A DNA stretch of 64,000 nucleotides from Acetomicrobium hydrogeniformans ATCC BAA-1850 (GCF_000160455.2 NZ_ACJX03000001.1:2039415-2103414); one strand, 5' to 3'; counted from the stretch's first letter, positions 44,040 to 52,688 are shown. Made by a program: numbers and translations. The notes: generated by a model not told the origin, from the sequence alone.

Positions 44040-44450
44040 TTATTCATCAACTAAAGAATTTAATAAATCTGAAAATGTTAATGCCAAGAATGTGATTCTT
44101 TGCACCTCATGATCATAGAATACAACAGTTGGATTTTTATCTTTCTTATTCTTGTACAGGAAACAAAAATAATTGCCACACCCGTCACTGCCAAATGGGA
44201 ATAGAAGACCGTTGCTTTCTTTTTCAAATAATCGATAATAAATTAAAACGAAATCTTCATCCTCTTTATTTAGACTATGTAAATGATCAATTTCAGTTTC
44301 GATATCAGGCAGTCCAGAGGGGATAGGTGTTCCTCCATTATGTTGTAATACACAGACAACGTAGTCTTCTGGCAACATCAAACCAGTTTCTTTCTCTACA
44401 AATAGCACATCATCCTTCGTTATAGGACTACTAAAATTTATCCACTTCAA
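44040..44450 (-). CDS. SMI1/KNR4 (SUKH) family protein, probable immunity protein
   Basis: A 136-residue SUKH-fold protein. It has KWINFSSPITKDDVLFVEKE and TGLMLPEDYVVCVLQHNGG, followed by a middle strand with LLFPFGSDGCGNYFCFLY and VVFYDHE. SUKH proteins in bacteria mostly neutralise nuclease toxins encoded beside them. It lies directly downstream of an HNH-domain protein (20-base gap), exactly where an immunity gene is expected. It starts at TTG 44450; no in-frame ATG is available. The gene is AT-rich like the whole cassette. Cytoplasmic. Confidence 0.8.
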   Translation of the reverse strand: MKWINFSSPITKDDVLFVEKETGLMLPEDYVVCVLQHNGGTPIPSGLPDIETEIDHLHSLNKEDEDFVLIYYRLFEKESNGLLFPFGSDGCGNYFCFLYKNKKDKNPTVVFYDHEVQRITFLALTFSDLLNSLVDE

Positions 44451-44470
44451 CTGTAAGCACCATCCCTTTC

Positions 44471-45490
44471 TTAGTTAATCACTGTTAATTCCATTAAATA
44501 TTGGCTATTTCTTTCTACCTCTTGTTGCAGTTTAGACCACCTTGCTTTATCCTCTGCAAGCATACACGCCGCCTCTACTTTCAGCAGTTGCTCCTTTTGA
44601 TAATCATCCAAAATTTTGTAGACGAGAGTACGGGTAATAACATATGTAATAGTTGCAATCGTAGTCGCAGGTTCAAACATAAGGATAGGCAGAGATGTTG
44701 ACGCTACTCTTGTCGGCAGATAATCCAGTAAAAACTCAGTAACATTTGCTGCTCCCCAAGCGCTAAATACACTTCCAGAAATCTTTTTAAACTCTGTCAT
44801 ATTAGCCTGATTAGTTGCAAAAGAATATCCAACTGAAAAAACAAAATCTGCAAGTGCGATCTTTATCCACCTGTTCATAGTGGCTTTCATAATATTGCTC
44901 GCGCTTAAGTTTCTTGTCCTCTCAAAACCGCCTACATGATGAACCTCCCTGTGAGTTGATTCGCTTACCACTTGTATTACTCCTGGTCGTTCAGAATGAT
45001 GCACTACGAACCCTAAACCTTTTGGATTTTTCCCAGTTCTTGCCGCTTCTTCAATAGCCTCTATTTGTTTTTTGGTGAAATTATATTTTTCCGGATTATT
45101 TTTAAGATCCTCGTAAAACTTCTGCCAAACATATCTTTTATGAACTGATCTCGAAGCAGTAATCATATTTCCCGGCATTCTTACTGAAAAAACAGGTTTA
45201 AATTGTGGCCAACCAGATCTAGTAAATCGAACCGCCTCATTTGCAGTAACTATTAACCTGCCTGCTCTTCTATTTAGAAAATCGTGGATTGCAGGAGAAA
45301 GAAAATCACTTGGTAATAAAAACGGTCTGGATCCACCTATTATTAAAGGAGGAAACATGATATCGTACTTAGATCCGTAGTCATCATAATTATAATTGGC
45401 GATGTGAGAAAAGGCCAATCCTTCGTCTCCTGTTAATATAACAAAAATAATGACTATACATAAAGCAAAGTATCTTTTTTTAGAAATCAT
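44471..45490 (-). CDS. exported HNH-nuclease-domain protein, candidate toxin
   Basis: A 339-residue protein with an N-terminal signal or anchor (residues 5-26). From about residue 158 it carries GLGFVVHHSERPGVIQVVSE followed by STHREVHHVGGFE. This matches the WHH/HNH nuclease toxin pattern in which HH(164-165), H180 and HH(184-185) supply the metal-binding and catalytic histidines. After the nuclease region come two hydrophobic stretches (about 208-226 and 268-292), which is odd for a toxin tip, because nuclease domains usually end the protein. It overlaps the upstream gene by 11 bases and is followed by the SUKH immunity gene. The toxin role is inferred from domain plus pairing. Confidence 0.7.
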   Translation of the reverse strand: MISKKRYFALCIVIIFVILTGDEGLAFSHIANYNYDDYGSKYDIMFPPLIIGGSRPFLLPSDFLSPAIHDFLNRRAGRLIVTANEAVRFTRSGWPQFKPVFSVRMPGNMITASRSVHKRYVWQKFYEDLKNNPEKYNFTKKQIEAIEEAARTGKNPKGLGFVVHHSERPGVIQVVSESTHREVHHVGGFERTRNLSASNIMKATMNRWIKIALADFVFSVGYSFATNQANMTEFKKISGSVFSAWGAANVTEFLLDYLPTRVASTSLPILMFEPATTIATITYVITRTLVYKILDDYQKEQLLKVEAACMLAEDKARWSKLQQEVERNSQYLMELTVIN

Positions 45491-46475
45491 TTAACCCCTT
45501 CCTTTCATCAAGGAGAAAAATTGACTCGTAACGTACTCTTGCTTTTTGCTGTTCTGTTTTTATCTGATCATAGAGGATATACATCCTCTCTGTTATTGCT
45601 CTAGCTAACGAAGGCTCAAATATTAAATTTAAATCAATCAACCCTAGTTTTTTATATAAGTATGATGCTTCATCCGCATCATACTTTTTATTAATATCAA
45701 CAGATCTTACGATTTTCTCAGCCCAAAGATTATACTTTAAACTTTGCCTATTTTTAATGATTTGTATGGTCTTCTGTGCTTTAATAATTGCATCATCTAA
45801 ATCCACTAAATCTATCGACTCATTTAAAGCATCATTCAAATTATCATGCAATTTTTGACATTTAACTAAGATCCCATACAAAAAACCGTTTGGTTCAATA
45901 CTATTAATATCTTGAAGTGATTCGCTCAAAGCTTTCTTAACTAACGCATCCAATTCTAACTCTGCTTCTTGTATAATATCACTGTCATGGTGAGCATTAT
46001 CTTTACTTTCTTCCTCAGACACTAATCCCAAATTTCTGGAAATATTTGACATTTCAAGGCGAGCTTCCAAATACCAATCCAGGAATTCTTCCCTGGTTTC
46101 TTCTGGAAGACATTCAACCATCACTCGAGAAGCAATCGAAAGTGAATCATATATACCTACATATTTGGCAAATGATGTTTTATCTACAGCATTTTCATAT
46201 CTTTCTTTTGCTAGGGCAACCAAGTCTATTGATGCGATACATTTTTTTAAAAAATATATCTCATCATCGACCTCGATCTTCTTCAAGTAATCTACACCTT
46301 TCCTTGACATCTGTTCTTTTGTTTTTTCTAGCTTTTCAATCTCTTGTTCGATTAGTACCTTAGAGGATGGGATTTCCCCGGCCCAAACGTTTACATCTTC
46401 CATCAAAAAACTAACCAATGAAATTAAGATTATGAAGATAAGCTTTCGGATAATTATAAAAACTTGTCGTCCCAT
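45480..46475 (-). CDS. secreted helical protein of unknown function in the toxin cassette
   Basis: A 331-residue protein I do not recognise. Residues 1-32 form a signal peptide (IIIRKLIFIILISLVSF), and the rest is charged and strongly helical with coiled-coil-like stretches (IEQEIEKLEKTKEQMSRK). No catalytic motif is visible. It is translationally coupled to the HNH gene downstream and lies 35 bases after the glycine-zipper gene. It may be a structural or delivery partner. Confidence 0.6.
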   Translation of the reverse strand: MGRQVFIIIRKLIFIILISLVSFLMEDVNVWAGEIPSSKVLIEQEIEKLEKTKEQMSRKGVDYLKKIEVDDEIYFLKKCIASIDLVALAKERYENAVDKTSFAKYVGIYDSLSIASRVMVECLPEETREEFLDWYLEARLEMSNISRNLGLVSEEESKDNAHHDSDIIQEAELELDALVKKALSESLQDINSIEPNGFLYGILVKCQKLHDNLNDALNESIDLVDLDDAIIKAQKTIQIIKNRQSLKYNLWAEKIVRSVDINKKYDADEASYLYKKLGLIDLNLIFEPSLARAITERMYILYDQIKTEQQKARVRYESIFLLDERKGLNDF

Positions 46476-46510
46476 TATTTATAGTTCCCCCGTTTCTCTT
46501 TCCTAGTCGA

Positions 46511-47635
46511 TCAGTTAATCGGTCCATAAGTTTCACAAACGACTTTACTTGACCGATCCTGGGGGTCAGACGAATAACTCGCCCCTTGGAAAACCCAGTT
46601 TTTCCCATCCAACTTGGCCACTTTAGATGAAAAAATTAAAGCATCTTTCAGAAGCCTCACTTTGCTGTAAATTGAAATTTCAGTTTCTTCGCCCGTATTA
46701 ACGAACACGACCAAAACCTCTGGACTAATTGGCATATTAGGATCATATGAAAAGTATTCCTTTTCATTGACTGGCCATCGAACTAAAGTATTCCCAATTC
46801 TTAAAATCATATAGTAACGATTTTCCTCAACAACCTTCCCGCCCTTTTGGCATGCATATTCAGACAAATAAATATCCTTTACCCGAACGAGGTATTTCTT
46901 TTGTAATTCAAGTTGGTTTGCCCCCAATGGCTCATTCTTTTGTTGTGTGACAAAAGAAATTCTATTTTCTACTAACTCACCGAGAGGACTTGTTTTTGAT
47001 ACCACGATATTTTCAGAAATAGGAAATTCTTCAACTCCATCAAAATGCTTTTCAAATGCTAATGTGTCTTTAGCAGCAATAGCTCCCACCGTTACCCCTC
47101 CTGTGCCGCCAATTGCCCCACCAATTGCGGCACCTATAATTGCACCTGCAGGAGCTCCTAGACCTCCCGATAAAAGGCCTGCTAAAGTACCACCGATTAA
47201 TGCCCCAGCCCCGGCACCTCCAGCAACTCCGACAGCACCAGCCGAAAGGGCTGCTTCGATAGGATCATCGCTTAAAAAAACTTTTATTGTAATAGTACTA
47301 TCAGGAGACCAAAACATGCTACAATACGCAGAAGGATCATTTGGCCAATCAAAGTGAGTTTCACCTGAAATAATTTTTCTCTTTGTAGAATACCAAATGG
47401 GCTTTCCATCTTTCAGAAGTGTGACGTATACGTATGTATTTGAACCTTTTGCCGGAAGCGATTTTTCTATGTTCTGGATGATTGATCTATCAAGATCAAG
47501 TGATTTAAGACGAATAGTGTATATGCCCGAATTCGTTTCCTCGCCAAAACAATGTGAACTATTAAATGAAACTAATAATAAGATGATAATTAATATTAGA
47601 ACAACTTTCGGCCTTTTGAAGCTTTCTTTTTGCAC
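46511..47635 (-). CDS. exported protein with a glycine-zipper membrane segment, first gene of the toxin cassette
   Basis: A 374-residue protein starting at GTG 47635 (box GGGAGG at seven bases). It has a signal peptide ending near NSSHCFGEE, possibly a lipoprotein-type cysteine. A beta-rich N-terminal part follows (TIRLKSLDLDRS, YVYVTLLKDGKPIW), which suggests a C2-like fold. A 60-residue Gly/Ala-rich block at about 128-187 comes next (AGGAGAGALIGGTLAGLLSG and GAAIGGAIGG). Such glycine zippers insert into or oligomerise in membranes. The C-terminal 190 residues are beta-rich and unassigned. A pore or delivery role for the linked nuclease is a hypothesis. Confidence 0.6.
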   Translation of the reverse strand: MQKESFKRPKVVLILIIILLLVSFNSSHCFGEETNSGIYTIRLKSLDLDRSIIQNIEKSLPAKGSNTYVYVTLLKDGKPIWYSTKRKIISGETHFDWPNDPSAYCSMFWSPDSTITIKVFLSDDPIEAALSAGAVGVAGGAGAGALIGGTLAGLLSGGLGAPAGAIIGAAIGGAIGGTGGVTVGAIAAKDTLAFEKHFDGVEEFPISENIVVSKTSPLGELVENRISFVTQQKNEPLGANQLELQKKYLVRVKDIYLSEYACQKGGKVVEENRYYMILRIGNTLVRWPVNEKEYFSYDPNMPISPEVLVVFVNTGEETEISIYSKVRLLKDALIFSSKVAKLDGKNWVFQGASYSSDPQDRSSKVVCETYGPIN

Positions 47636-47717
47636 CTTTCTCCCTCCCTTTTTAAATACAATGAATATTAGCAATATTATAACTAAAAATATTGCGTCGA
47701 GCAGCTATAAAACTGTT

Positions 47718-47983
47718 GACCGCGTCAAGTTTTTGTAGGATTTTTGGGAACCACTCCCCGATGTATCCTAAAGGGCAACGTATTTAGTTTAGCTAAAATC
47801 AAACCCACTATGACATATGCCCTTTAAGGTCGTGTATAAAGGTTTATTGCTATTTGTAGTAAGATATCCTTGTTCAAGTTGGGACCCTCCTTTATGAATT
47901 TTTGGTCACATAAAGATTCTACCAAAAGGAGCGGTCCCTTTCTTTTTTCCCTTAAAAAACTCCTACAAATATTTTACGCGATT
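47718..47983. mobile_element. non-coding element with terminal inverted repeats and two hairpins (MITE-like)
   Basis: The ends are imperfect inverted repeats of about 28 bases. Left from 47721 reads CGCGTCAAGTTTTTGTAGGA. Right, read inwards from 47980, reads CGCGTAAAATATTTGTAGGA. Inside lie two separate stem-loops: CCTAAAGGGCA ... TGCCCTTTAAGG (47767-47829) and GGGACC-CTCCTTT ... AAAAGGAGCGGTCCC (47881-47938). No protein is encoded. It marks the right edge of the AT-rich cassette, next to the DASS operon. The remaining bases to 48236 are AT-rich leader. Confidence 0.55.
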
Positions 47984-48236
47984 TATACTCTCTCAAACCA
48001 AGCTTTGTGTATATATGTAAACAAACGATTAGGTGTGTCACCGAATTTTCCTATTCTCAGCCTTTGAATGCAACAAATTCGAATAATGCAGTTTATTATA
48101 CGATCCATCGTGTTCGTTATAGTTGCGGTCAGTACATTCCTTAAAACTAAAATTTGACAAATGTATATTTACAAGAATATAATTTTAATGCAGACACTTT
48201 CATTATTTTATCATGTTGAAAGGAGGTTCTAGAAAA

Positions 48237-49721
48237 ATGCAGAAGGATAAGACGAAGGGAAAAGAGGGCAATTTGACCAAAATAATCGGAGTGACCGCCG
48301 CTATTGTACTCTTTGCGCTCGTTTATGTCCTCGTGCCTGTTTCGGAAAGTGGCCTGAAACCCGAAGGCAAAGCTGCTTTAGCTGTATTTCTTGGCGCTTT
48401 CGCATTATGGGTTTCTGAACCATTTCCCACGTATGTAGTTGCTTTTGTTACTATGATTGCCTTGATATTGACTAATGCATGGGATCAAAAAAGCGTTCTT
48501 GGCGTTTTTGGATACGATGTAATTTGGTTAATGGTGTGTGCTTTCATATTAAATTCCGCAATGCAAGTTACCAAATTAGGTAAGAGAATAGCTTTGGCTA
48601 TTGTCACGAGGTTTGGACAAACTGCGAAAGGCGCTATTCTGGCAATGATCGTAGTGAACTTCGTCATTTCATTTTTAATCCCCTCAACGACAGCCAGGGC
48701 AGCTTTAATGCTTCCCATTGCCATCACGCTCGCTAACATTTATAACGCTATACCCGGAGAGAGCAACTTCGGAAAATTGCTGATGTTGGCTAATATGCAA
48801 AGCAATGAAATTTCAACGAGTGGTATACTTACCGCAACATCGGCAAACATCATGGCAGTTAACTTCATCAAAGAAGCAACAGGCGCACAAATATACTATT
48901 CAACCTGGCTTATCGCTGCAATGCCAATATCCATTGTGACTATCATAATTGGTTATTTCGTTGGGCTAAAACTATTTCCACCAGAAATTGAAAAAGTAAG
49001 CAGCGAAGCTCTCGCTAATATGGAAAAGGAAATGAAAGACTTAGGTCCAATGGATGCCAATGAGAAAAAAGCTCTCATCATATTTCTCATCACTTTGTTT
49101 TTATGGTGCACTGACAGATGGCATATGGCAATGTTCCATAGATTGATTAATCCCACTCTAGCTGCAATGATAGGTGCGACTTTATGTTTGCTTCCTGGGA
49201 TCGGCGTTATAAAGAAATGGGGCGACGTGAAAATACCGTGGGACCTTATGCTTTTCAGTTGCGGAGCTTACGCCGTGGGCATGGCATTGGATAAGACTGG
49301 GGCTGCACCTTTTATTATCAATAGTATTTTATCGAGAGTTAGTTTAGTCAATGTTACCTTCTTTAAGATTTACGCAATTGTAATGTTTATTGCTCTCTTT
49401 TCACACATAATATTTACGAGCAAAATTGTTAGAATTACCATACTTGCTCCCACGGTTATAGCCTTTGCTAAAGAATTAGCACCAGTGCTAAATGCCGATC
49501 CTACCAAATTAGTCATCGCCCTTATGCTCCCTGTCGCTTTTACCATCTGTTGGTGCATTACGCTTCCTCCACAGAGTAAACCTAACCTCATATATTACTC
49601 CAGCGGATTCTATAAGGTAAGGGATCAACTTTTGCATGGCCTGATCATCGATGGGATAGGTTACTTGATGTTCCTTGTGGCCGGGTTAACCTGGTTCAAA
49701 ATAGTTGGCATTGGAATATAA
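48237..49721 (+). CDS. DASS/SLC13 family anion transporter
   Basis: A 494-residue inner-membrane sodium:anion symporter of the divalent anion (dicarboxylate, sulfate, citrate) family, with about 11-12 hydrophobic segments. It has LIPSTTARAALMLPIAITLA (first substrate-clamp motif) and FTSKIVRITILAPTVIAFAK (second clamp). The protein starts at ATG 48237, where an AAAGGAGG box fits; the ATG at 48213 lies upstream of that box. It is the first gene of a three-gene operon with the permuted phosphoglycerate-mutase-like protein and a beta-CASP hydrolase. The substrate is probably a carboxylate or phosphorylated/sulfonated acid. Confidence 0.88.
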   Translation: MQKDKTKGKEGNLTKIIGVTAAIVLFALVYVLVPVSESGLKPEGKAALAVFLGAFALWVSEPFPTYVVAFVTMIALILTNAWDQKSVLGVFGYDVIWLMVCAFILNSAMQVTKLGKRIALAIVTRFGQTAKGAILAMIVVNFVISFLIPSTTARAALMLPIAITLANIYNAIPGESNFGKLLMLANMQSNEISTSGILTATSANIMAVNFIKEATGAQIYYSTWLIAAMPISIVTIIIGYFVGLKLFPPEIEKVSSEALANMEKEMKDLGPMDANEKKALIIFLITLFLWCTDRWHMAMFHRLINPTLAAMIGATLCLLPGIGVIKKWGDVKIPWDLMLFSCGAYAVGMALDKTGAAPFIINSILSRVSLVNVTFFKIYAIVMFIALFSHIIFTSKIVRITILAPTVIAFAKELAPVLNADPTKLVIALMLPVAFTICWCITLPPQSKPNLIYYSSGFYKVRDQLLHGLIIDGIGYLMFLVAGLTWFKIVGIGI

Positions 49722-49742
49722 TCACACCCAAGGGGTGACACC

Positions 49743-51362
49743 ATGGGAAAGTTCATAGAAACCTCCGAAATTATGGCTAAGGCTATTGAAGAAGCTTATA
49801 TGCGGGGTGAAAGCGACTATTACATGAAGCCTCTTGTTTTAAAGAATGCAAATGGGAAATTAATTGGGTTAATAAATGATGGTGACTCGGTTGTTTTTTG
49901 CTGTAAAAGAGGCGAACGGGAAATTCAGCTTACAGACTGCTTTGTTGAGCCCGAGTTCCCTTATTTTGAGAGGAAAAATTTCTCAAACCTTTTTTTTGTT
50001 CCCTTTACCTTATATCACTCTAAATACGTATCTTTAAATCTTCCAATTGCATTCAAATTCGAAACTGTTTCAAACACACTAGGGGAGGTTATTTCCAGAT
50101 CCGGACTAAAACAATTAAGAATAGCTGAATCCGAAAAAATTGCTCATGTAACCTTCTTTTTCAACGGCGGGGAAAACATAGTTTTTCCCTTGGAGGATGA
50201 CGTAAAAATACCATCCCACAGGGGCATCCCTTACGAGAAAATACCATTACTAAAACTTTCCGAAGTATCTGCAAGACTTATTGAGGAAATAAATAAAGAC
50301 AAATACAATTTCATACTAGCAAATTTTGCCAACGGGGACATCATAGGTCATACTGCTGATTTCGATGCCAAAGTAACATGTGTTAAGGGAATAGACAAAA
50401 CGCTTGAAGATATAGTAACAGTCGCGATTAAACAAAAGTATACAGTAATGATCACAGCAGACCACGGTGTTCTTGAAGTAGGTTTCAAGGACAATGGTAG
50501 ACCTAACGTTAGCCATACCACAAACCCTGTTCCCTTCTTGCTTGTTGGCCCTTCGGTTCAAGAGATTTCCCTTAAGGAGGGAAGACTTGCTAACGTAGCT
50601 TCAACTGTCCTTGTCTCTATGGGTATAGAACCACCTGAAATTTTTGAAAAGAGCCTTTTTCGAGCGCGTACAGCAATTAACCAGCGCAAGGTACTTTTAA
50701 TAGTGTTAGATGGTTGGGGTATTGGTAAGGAAGACTCAAAAAACCCAATATACGTCGCCGGTGTCCCTTTTTATAACAGACTTTTGCGAGAATATCCGCA
50801 TACAATCCTCAAGGCCTCGGGCAGGGATGTTGGGTTGAAAAAAGATCAACCCGGCAATTCCGAAGCAGGTCATATAAATCTAGGCGCAGGCCGTGTTGTG
50901 CTACAAGACGATGTGATAATCGAAAAAAGCATTGCTGATGGTAGCTTTTTCAAAAATCATGTTTTACTGGAGGCTGTAAATAGACTCCATGATTCCAAAG
51001 GGTGTCTTCATCTCATAGGCTTGCTTTCTCACAAAAGTTCTCACGGCCTCATAGACTATGTGTCGAATGTTCTCATGTTGGCAAGATCTCAGAATCTTGA
51101 AAACGCCTATCTTCATATCATTCTCGACGGAAGAAGCACTGAACCGGGAAGCGCGCCTCATCTTTTAAGGCAATTCGGAGTTACACTCCGTGAAATAGGA
51201 ATCGGGACAATAGTTACAGTTTTTGGAAGAGGGATCGCCCTTGATCGCAGTGGTGATTACCTGAGTAAAACCAAGCTTGCCTATGATGCCATGGTTTTTG
51301 GCAAGGGAGAACCAGTCTATTGGCGCAATTGCGAGCATGAGGAAAAGGAGGTAAGAAAGTGA
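49743..51362 (+). CDS. circularly permuted cofactor-independent phosphoglycerate mutase-like protein
   Basis: A 539-residue alkaline-phosphatase-superfamily protein with iPGM motifs in swapped order. Residues 1-305 match the C-terminal half of normal iPGM: VVFCCKRGEREIQLTDCF (Arg56, Arg59), LKQLRIAESEKIAHVTFFF (Lys132), FANGDIIGH (Asp199, His203), ITADHGVLE (Asp240, His241) and SHTTNPVPF (His258). Residues 316-539 match the N-terminal half: KVLLIVLDGWGIG (Asp323), GNSEAGHINLGAGRVV (nucleophile Ser373), LHLIGLLSHKSSHG, LDGRSTEP and LAYDAMVFGKGEP. Both metal sites and the nucleophile are kept. The usual SDGGVHSH and DGRD motifs are altered (SHKSSHGL, DGRS), so substrate may differ. No signal peptide. 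Overlaps the next gene by four bases. Confidence 0.85.
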   Translation: MGKFIETSEIMAKAIEEAYMRGESDYYMKPLVLKNANGKLIGLINDGDSVVFCCKRGEREIQLTDCFVEPEFPYFERKNFSNLFFVPFTLYHSKYVSLNLPIAFKFETVSNTLGEVISRSGLKQLRIAESEKIAHVTFFFNGGENIVFPLEDDVKIPSHRGIPYEKIPLLKLSEVSARLIEEINKDKYNFILANFANGDIIGHTADFDAKVTCVKGIDKTLEDIVTVAIKQKYTVMITADHGVLEVGFKDNGRPNVSHTTNPVPFLLVGPSVQEISLKEGRLANVASTVLVSMGIEPPEIFEKSLFRARTAINQRKVLLIVLDGWGIGKEDSKNPIYVAGVPFYNRLLREYPHTILKASGRDVGLKKDQPGNSEAGHINLGAGRVVLQDDVIIEKSIADGSFFKNHVLLEAVNRLHDSKGCLHLIGLLSHKSSHGLIDYVSNVLMLARSQNLENAYLHIILDGRSTEPGSAPHLLRQFGVTLREIGIGTIVTVFGRGIALDRSGDYLSKTKLAYDAMVFGKGEPVYWRNCEHEEKEVRK

Positions 51363-52609
51363 GACTGAAATGTCTTGGCGGATTTGGCGAGCAGGGTCGC
51401 AGTGCTCTGCTGGTTGAGGGTAAATCATGTTTTCTAGTAGATTATGGCGTTAAAAAGACAGTTGGAGAAGGCATTCTTGGCGAGTTGCCTTTGAAAAACT
51501 TCCCAGAGCTTGACTTTATCGTGGTAACGCATGCTCACCAGGATCATACCGCAATGCTTCCTTTATTGGTCGAGAAAGGTATAAATGTGCCCATATATGC
51601 CACTCCACCTACAAAGGAATTTACTATTACTTATTGCGAGAGTTGGCATAAGAACTATGAAATTCATAGGCTTGTCCCCCCTTACGACAAACAAAGCATC
51701 TATGAATTGGAGAAATTGTTTGTCACAAAACCATACTTTCAGGAATTTGAGGCAGGGAAAGGTACGTTGATAACATTCTTTCCCAGCGGTCATCTTGTAG
51801 GATCTGCCATTGTATATATCAAGGACGAAAAGACAATTGCACATTTCGGCGACATAAATTTCAATGATGCAATCAATCCGAAACCCTACCTTGATTTTGA
51901 TGCTGAAATAGGCATAATCAATGGGTCTTACGGAGATAAAATAATGCCTAAGGAATTACTAGAAAAAAAATTTATTGAAAATGTCACTTCTGGCAGATTC
52001 AACGTCCTCATACCTTCGGCAGCGTTAGGAAGAGGGCAAGTGGTTTGTTTGCTTTTGTTGGAAAATCTATCAAAAATAGATAAAGAAATATACATTTCAA
52101 AATCAATCATAGAAAATACAAAACGAGTTCTAAAATATCCGCATTATATTAAACCCGAGGCAATTGGAATGCTCAACAAGTTAGTCGATTCTCCCTATTT
52201 TAAAATTATCGATGAATCCAAATTAAACGACCTTATTGAAAAGGGAGCTATCTTTATAGCGCCGGATGCTATGCTGTCTTCCGGTCCAGCACTTAAAATT
52301 TTCAATCTCCTCAAAGATCAACCACAAAACAAGATTATTCTTTCTGGGTTTCTTGCACCAGGCACCCTTGGCAGAAAACTTGCTGAAAGGGAAGTATCCA
52401 TTAACGCAGTGTTATCGCTATCAGAGCTAAAAGTGCATACTGACCTAACAGATAATAAATTCATAATAAATAAGACGCTTTCCAATGCAAAGTTAATCCT
52501 AATTCATCACGGAGAAGAACCCAAATCGACAAACCTTGCTAACAAGTTGCGTGAAAAGTTTAATCTCGACATAAGATCTCCTCATTTTGGTGATGCGATC
52601 ATTTTTTAA
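51359..52609 (+). CDS. MBL-fold beta-CASP hydrolase (RNA-exonuclease-like)
   Basis: A 416-residue protein with an N-terminal metallo-beta-lactamase core: GGFGEQGRSALLVEG, VVTHAHQDHTAMLP, PSGHLVGSA and HFGDINF. A beta-CASP insertion follows (IINGSYGD as motif A-like, APDAMLSSGPALK as motif B, and IHHGEE as motif C). The family includes CPSF-like nucleases. Here the FxGD motif reads HFGD, and motif B lacks the GG pair, so a nucleic-acid substrate is uncertain. Start GTG 51359 has an AAAGGAGG box and overlaps the upstream stop, so it is translationally coupled to the permuted mutase. Confidence 0.8.
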   Translation: MRLKCLGGFGEQGRSALLVEGKSCFLVDYGVKKTVGEGILGELPLKNFPELDFIVVTHAHQDHTAMLPLLVEKGINVPIYATPPTKEFTITYCESWHKNYEIHRLVPPYDKQSIYELEKLFVTKPYFQEFEAGKGTLITFFPSGHLVGSAIVYIKDEKTIAHFGDINFNDAINPKPYLDFDAEIGIINGSYGDKIMPKELLEKKFIENVTSGRFNVLIPSAALGRGQVVCLLLLENLSKIDKEIYISKSIIENTKRVLKYPHYIKPEAIGMLNKLVDSPYFKIIDESKLNDLIEKGAIFIAPDAMLSSGPALKIFNLLKDQPQNKIILSGFLAPGTLGRKLAEREVSINAVLSLSELKVHTDLTDNKFIINKTLSNAKLILIHHGEEPKSTNLANKLREKFNLDIRSPHFGDAIIF

Positions 52610-52640
52610 TGTGACGCTTTTTTATAGATATTCGTGACAT

Positions 52641-52688
52641 GATAAATGAACCCTTGCAGGAATACGCTCCCTCAAGGGTTCATTTATC
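52641..52688. terminator. bidirectional terminator between the DASS operon and the LysR gene
   Basis: A perfect 16-base-pair stem GATAAATGAACCCTTG ... CAAGGGTTCATTTATC with a 16-base loop lies between convergent genes, 32 bases after the operon stop codon. T-rich on neither side in a long run, but the position and stem strength support termination for both strands. Confidence 0.75.
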
